DNA of 64,000 nt from contig CM048845.1 of assembly GCA_026545225.1 (NCBI GenBank), positions 61,856,533 to 61,920,532 of the forward strand, in the 5' to 3' direction. This document shows positions 59,864 to 64,000 of this stretch, piece by piece (within the stretch, counting starts at the first letter, position 1; each line of letters opens with the position of its first letter). A program made the position numbers and the translations under genes. The notes under the pieces are model-generated. The model had not been told where the DNA came from, made no database searches, and saw only the letters and a list, made by a program, of their open reading frames with translations. This stretch comes from Cornus controversa (Eukaryota > Streptophyta > Magnoliopsida > Cornales > Cornaceae).

Positions 59864-60801
59864 ATAAATTGATAATACTGATAAATTGCTTTGTCTCCTC
59901 TCTCTTTCTCTAGTAATCAGCCCCATAGAGCTGTAGTCATCGTCAATCCAATGAGCACCTTGTTTTGGCAGAAATTATGGAATATTCGAGATAAAGGTAA
60001 ATTCCTTCACTTTCTATGGAGCTATTGCCAGGGTAAACTACCAGTTCTACTGCAACTTAAAAAGAAAGGGTAGTGGACGATGAAATTTGTAGGCGATGTG
60101 GCTTAAGCCTCGAGACCATTTAGCATATCCATTTAGAGTACCCTATCACATTGAAAGTGTGGAAGTCAATCCCTTTCCATTGACACTTCAAGTACCCTCA
60201 ATTGATATATCTGGTTCAAGACTTTTTCTTTTCAATGCTCGACTAGAAAACAGAGTGGACTCTCTTCGCCTCACAGCTTATATATGTTAGAACCTTCAGA
60301 GGAGTCATAACCTTTTTTTGTTAGAAGGCAAGGATTTTTTTGAGATTGATATATGTGCACAATCTGTATATATATTCTCCCGAGTTATATGGCATATAAG
60401 AATTATAAATGAAGTAATATTCTAATTGTTGCATTTGACTAATGCTTATGACTACTAGGCCATTCGCCAAAATGGTAATTTGCTAAAGTTCCATATTTCT
60501 TTTTCCAAGTTTTTAATCAGTTCTCATACGGTTGTTTTGCAACATTCTTCACTATGTAGAGTTAAAATTGAACACCATCTAGTCTACTATTTTCAGAACC
60601 ACACCGTAGGCTTGAAATTTTGAAATAGGTTAGGTGAACCATGGAACCGAACTGAACCAAACTGGTTCTTCACGGTTCGGTCCGGTCTGATTCCATACGG
60701 CTAGACGATTCGGTCTGGCTCCATTTTTAGTGGAACTGGACCATACGGTTTGGTTCCAAAAAAGACCAAAATTGAACCGAAGCAGACCTTGTACACCCTT
60801 A
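59337..60801. mobile_element. hAT-type element inserted in the gypsy pol region
   Basis: 1,465 bp flanked by CTACGGAT at 59329-59336 and 60802-60809, an exact 8-bp target duplication. Ends TAGGGGTGCACAA and TTGTACACCCTTA are imperfect inverted complements (TARGGGTGYACAA). Both subterminal regions are dense in GGTTCGGT/CGGTCCGG-type motifs. Removing it rejoins the gypsy frame between IIR and RCVPEED. It has no transposase; the middle holds a CT-rich leader-like stretch, TA microsatellites and a LINE-like fragment. Confidence 0.88.
59950..60190 (+). pseudogene. LINE-type zf-RVT fragment inside the hAT element
   Basis: Plus-strand peptides FWQKLWNIRDKGKFLHFLW, then DDEICRRCGLSLETI and EYPITLKVWK match the zinc-binding C-terminal region of plant LINE reverse transcriptases (W..LW......FLW, CxxCG..ETI.H). 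Stops interrupt the frame. There is no poly(A) tail or target duplication, so it was probably picked up by the hAT element. Confidence 0.6.
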
Positions 60802-60809
60802 CTACGGAT

Positions 60810-61514
60810 GATCTGATCTGGACAATACTTAAACAAGTAAGAATCATCCCAAAAATATGCCTTAACCTTAGCTTGGAATTTGTCTCTCTCTTGCTTAGAC
60901 CAAGTGGAAGGGATTTGACTAGTCACGATATAATTAACAATATCATCATACCATGGTGCATGAGATATTGTAAAAAGTTGCTCATCAGGAAAATAATCAG
61001 AGATGGGAAGGGAGTCACTAATAGAATCAACAACAAAACGAGACAAATGATCAGTGACTACATTCTCTGAGCCTTTCTTATCACGGATCTCAAGATCAAA
61101 TTCTTGAAGGAGTAAGATCCATCGTATCAACCTAGGTTTGGCATCTTTATTGGAGAGAATATGTCGCAATGCTACATGATCGGTATAAATGATGACCTTA
61201 GATCCGATCAAATAAGAGCAAAATTCATCAAAGGAAAATACGACTGCCAACAACTTTATCTCGGTGGTCGAGTAGTTAAGTTGCACATCGTTCAAGGTCT
61301 TGCTAACATAATAGATCATATAGGGTGCTTTATTAACTATTTGTCCTAAAATAGCCCCAATTGCATAATCCGACGTATCACACTCAAAAGGTAGGTTCCA
61401 ATCAGGCGGGTGAATTATGGGTGCAGTGGTGAGGGCTAACTTTAATTGCTCAAAAGTCGAGTGACAAACATCTGTAAACTCAAATGGTGTATCCTTAGCT
61501 AGAAGATGGGTCAA
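60810..61514 (-). pseudogene. Gypsy RNase H domain, decayed
   Basis: Minus strand. [32 protein letters not shown] and [15 protein letters not shown] supply the Asp, Glu and Asp positions of gypsy RNase [17 protein letters not shown] and DHLSRF follow. The segment itself is open; it runs into the hAT insertion at 60809. Confidence 0.88.
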
Positions 61515-62575
61515 AGTTCTTGCTATCTTACTGAAATATTTGATGAAATGCCTATAGAACCTAGCATGACCTAAAAAAGCTCAAATATGGCGAATAGTTT
61601 TGGGGATAGGTAGATTTAAGATGAGGTCAAATTTTACTTTATCTACCTCAATTCCCTCACTAGAAATAGTATGGACTAGGACAATTCCTTTCTTTACCAT
61701 GAAGTGATATTTTTTCCAGTTAAAAACTAGGTTAGTGTCACAATAACGTTGAAGCACTAGAGTAAGATGATGCAGGCATTGCTTAAAAGATGAACTAAAG
61801 ATAGAAAAGTCATCCATGAAAATTTTTAGAAATTTGTCAACAATGTCATGAAAGATACTCATCATGCACCTCTGAAATGTGGTGGGTGCATTGTATAACC
61901 CAAAGGGCATGCGACGTTAAGAAAATGTGCCAAATAGATAGGTGAAAGTTATCTTATCTTGGTTATTGGGGTGGACGGGAATCTTGTTAATTATAGCCAG
62001 AGTAACCATCTAAAAAGCAATAGTACACCTGACCAGCTAATTTCTCTAACATTTGGTCAACAAAAGGTAGAGAAAAATGATCATTCCTAGTCACACTATT
62101 AAGCTTCCTATAGTCTATACAAACTCGACATCTAGTTTGGACACTAGTAGGAACCAACTCATTACTGTCGTTGGCAACAACAGTGATGCCATACTTTTTA
62201 AGGATGAGTTGGATTGGACTTACCCATTGGCTATCAGAGATGGGATAGATTATATAGGCATCTAGAAATTTGATAACTTTAGCACAAACAACTTCCTTTA
62301 AATTGAGGTTAAGTCTCCTCTGAGATTGTCGACAGGTTTTAGCATCGTCTTCTAAGTGAATCTGATGTCGAACCACGAAAGGACTAATACCTTTAATGTC
62401 ATCAATAGACCAACCTATTGCTTCCTTATTCACACTAAGAATCTCAATTAGTTGGGTCTCCTAATCCTCAGTTAAATCAGAAGCTATCACCATGGGAAAA
62501 GTTCAAGACTCACCTAGGTATAAGTATTTTAAAGTCATAGGTAAAGGCTTTAATTCGACCTTAGGGGGTTTCTTG
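61515..62575 (-). pseudogene. Gypsy reverse transcriptase, decayed
   Basis: Minus strand. The entry region has PPKVELKPLP and KEAIGWSIDDIKGISP. Then come RVCIDYRKLNSVTRNDHFSL, FLDGYSGYN, MPFGLYNAPTTFQRCMMSIF and the catalytic FMDD block (KIFMDDFSIF). A frameshift lies near 62000, one stop before MPFGL and another near 61580 (TGA for Arg before [14 protein letters not shown]). RT polymerises element cDNA from RNA in functional relatives. Confidence 0.88.
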
Positions 62576-62799
62576 ACATTTTCAGATGCAATGGCATTTG
62601 GTAAAGACAATGGTTCAAACTGGGACCTATATTTTGGTGTGTCAGAGATTGGAGTGGAATCTAGCAAGGCATTGACTTCACTACTATCCTCATCAAAATC
62701 AGAACTAAAATGTACAAAACACTTTTGGAGTAGATCCTTAGGGTTTGCTCAAAAATGTGTGAGGTTAATGACTCAATAAGACAAACATCTTCCAAGGAA

Positions 62800-63095
62800 T
62801 CTGAGTCGGGGGGTTATTTCATCAAACTAAACACATTGACTTCCACTTTCATGTTACCAATGGTCAATGTATTGTTACCATTCCTACAATTGATCAATGC
62901 ATTGGCTGTAACTAAGAATGGTCGACCTAAAATGATTGGAATCTGTTTACCTCGAGTGGGTTAGGTATCTAGCACGATGAACTCTACAGGGTAATAGAAA
63001 TCAGCCACTTTAACAATTACATCCTCAATTATACCCCTTGGATCTTAACTGATCGATCAGCTAATTGAATTCTAATGTTAGTTTTCCTCAAATTA
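62800..63095 (-). pseudogene. Gypsy aspartic protease region, C-terminal part, decayed
   Basis: Minus strand, read across frames: LADRSVK, EDVIVKVADFYYPVEFIVLD, then PIILGRPFLVTANALINCRN and TIGNMKVEVNVFSLMK. This is the common block following the protease active site in Tat/Athila-type elements. The DSG-type catalytic segment is not present, because the fragment is cut at 63095. Confidence 0.7.
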
Positions 63096-64000
63096 TTCCA
63101 AATAATTGTTCATCCAGAAATGAGTCACCAATAGGTAATGTATCGATCACAGGTTCAAACTCAATCCGGGATAAGTGATCCGCAACTACATTTTCTGTCC
63201 CCTTTTTTGTCTTTGATCTCAAATTAAATTCTTATAACAATAAAATCCATCGAATGAGACGCGGTTTGGTGTCTTTCTTAGCCAATATGTGTCTCAATGC
63301 CGCATGATCAGAGTAGACAACCACCTTAGACCCCAATAAATAGGAACGAAACTTGTCTAGGGCAAATACTATAGCTAGAAGCTCTTTCTCTGTGGTTGTA
63401 TAATTGAGTTAGGTATAGGAGAGAGTCTTACTAGCGTAATAGACAACATAGGGTTGTTTCTCTTCTCTTTATCCTAACACTACTCCTACTACATAATCAG
63501 AGGTATCACACATGATTTCAAAAGGTATAGCCCATTTTGGAGATTGCATGATTGGTGCAGAGGATAATAAAGACCGAAGCTTCTCAAAAGCTTGCACACA
63601 TTCTTCATCAAAGGAAAAGGAAACATCTTTAGATAATAAATGGCACAATGGTTGAGCAATTTTACTGAAATCCTTGATGAATCTTCTATAGAACCCAGCA
63701 TGGCATAGGAAAGAACGAACTTGCTTCACCGAAGTTGGAGGAGGCAGAGTAGGAATTATGTCAATCTTTGCTTTATCAACCTCAATGCCTCTCTCTGAAA
63801 TAATATGGCCCAACATAATACCCTCTTTCACCATGAAATGGCTCTTCTCCCAACTAAGTACCAAATTTCGTTCACGGCACCTTTGAAGCACAAGTGATAA
63901 ATTGCTCAAACAATTTTCAAAGGATGATCCAAAAACAGAAAAGTCATCCATGAACACCTCCAAGAAATTTTCCACCATGTCAGAAAAGATGGCCATCATA
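63096..64000 (-). pseudogene. Second gypsy element fragment: reverse transcriptase C-terminal half and RNase H
   Basis: Minus strand from the window edge. EVFMDDFSVFGSSFENCL contains the catalytic FMDD pair. Then come KSHFMVKEGIMLGHIIS, RSFLCHAGFYRRFIKDFSKI, IMCDTSDYVVGVVLG, then after stops [38 protein letters not shown] and VVADHLSRIEFEPV. Stops interrupt it near 63466, 63410 and 63230. It is closely related to, but distinct from, the first element, and in the same orientation. It ends abruptly at about 63095, where the protease block of the first element begins. The rest is off the window. Confidence 0.85.

Larger units (their letters stand above)
56521..63095 (-). mobile_element. Ty3/gypsy LTR retrotransposon, Tat/Athila-like lineage, decayed (3' LTR to protease)
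   Basis: Minus-strand order from high to low coordinate: protease tail, reverse transcriptase, RNase H, integrase, post-pol region, LTR. This order (integrase after RNase H) defines Ty3/gypsy. Motifs such as [11 protein letters not shown] and the lack of a chromodomain suggest the Tat/Athila group rather than a chromovirus. All domains carry stops or frameshifts. A 1.47-kb hAT element interrupts it. At 63095 it joins a second gypsy fragment. Confidence 0.85.

Noticed and set aside
62492-62964. Plus-strand open frames in the gypsy region
   Set aside because: They lie opposite the pol coding strand, where recognisable protease and reverse transcriptase peptides are read.
1-64000. CRISPR arrays, bacterial operons, defence islands, rRNA or tRNA genes
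   Set aside because: Nothing of the kind was seen. The tRNA-like match at 3596-3608 is a retrotransposon primer-binding site, not a tRNA gene.

Overview
The window is nuclear DNA from a plant, most likely a eudicot. It is AT-rich, its genes are interrupted by GT-AG introns, and almost all of it is explained by plant transposable elements plus one small gene family. The species cannot be named from the sequence. I see no bacterial-type operon, CRISPR array, rRNA gene or recognisable tRNA gene. I also did not find a new biological system. What stands out is the readable layering of insertions, gene captures and duplications.

The host genes are a tandem family of ankyrin-repeat, PGG-domain membrane proteins of the BDA1/ACD6-like type (plant immunity-related by family). 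Four copies or part-copies lie on the + strand: A (1-1319, 5' end off the window, two in-frame stops), A' (25837-26163, promoter and about 109 codons, then joined to unrelated DNA), B (30396-33690, the only intact copy, 469 residues in two exons) and C (49580-53408, broken by deletions). A small relic of exon 2 lies at about 43689. Units B (about 27948-38665) and C (about 47136-56520) are near-identical segmental duplicates of promoter, gene and 3' flank. Unit A shares the 3' flank up to about 22230.

Unit A has been expanded by a 17.2-kb CACTA (En/Spm) transposon, 3620-20777. It has terminal inverted repeats, a GGA target duplication and two transposon genes: a five-exon TNP2-type transposase with one frameshift, and an intact six-exon Transposase_24-type gene. 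It sits inside the 5' LTR of a tiny LTR retrotransposon (TRIM, minus strand, TTAGG target duplication). The CACTA also carries a 5'-truncated LINE and, antisense in a large intron, the last two exons of a host SEC20-like gene. There may be two more captured terminal exons.

Between units B and C (38.7-47.1 kb) are a piece of plastid ndhD, a decayed PIF/Harbinger transposase, a Pack-MULE-like element carrying a PB1-domain fragment, the exon relic, and a T-rich tandem repeat. From 56521 to the right edge lies decayed Ty3/gypsy retrotransposon DNA on the minus strand. It is interrupted by a 1.47-kb hAT-type element (8-bp target duplication) and fused at about 63095 to a second gypsy fragment.

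The paralogous units act as each other's empty sites. An hAT element present in B and C but absent from A, a retroposon present only in A, and an intron that grows from 188 bp (A) to 1.9 kb (B) and 2.5 kb (C) give a relative order of events: A split from the B/C ancestor first, the hAT element and intron insertion followed, and then B and C duplicated.
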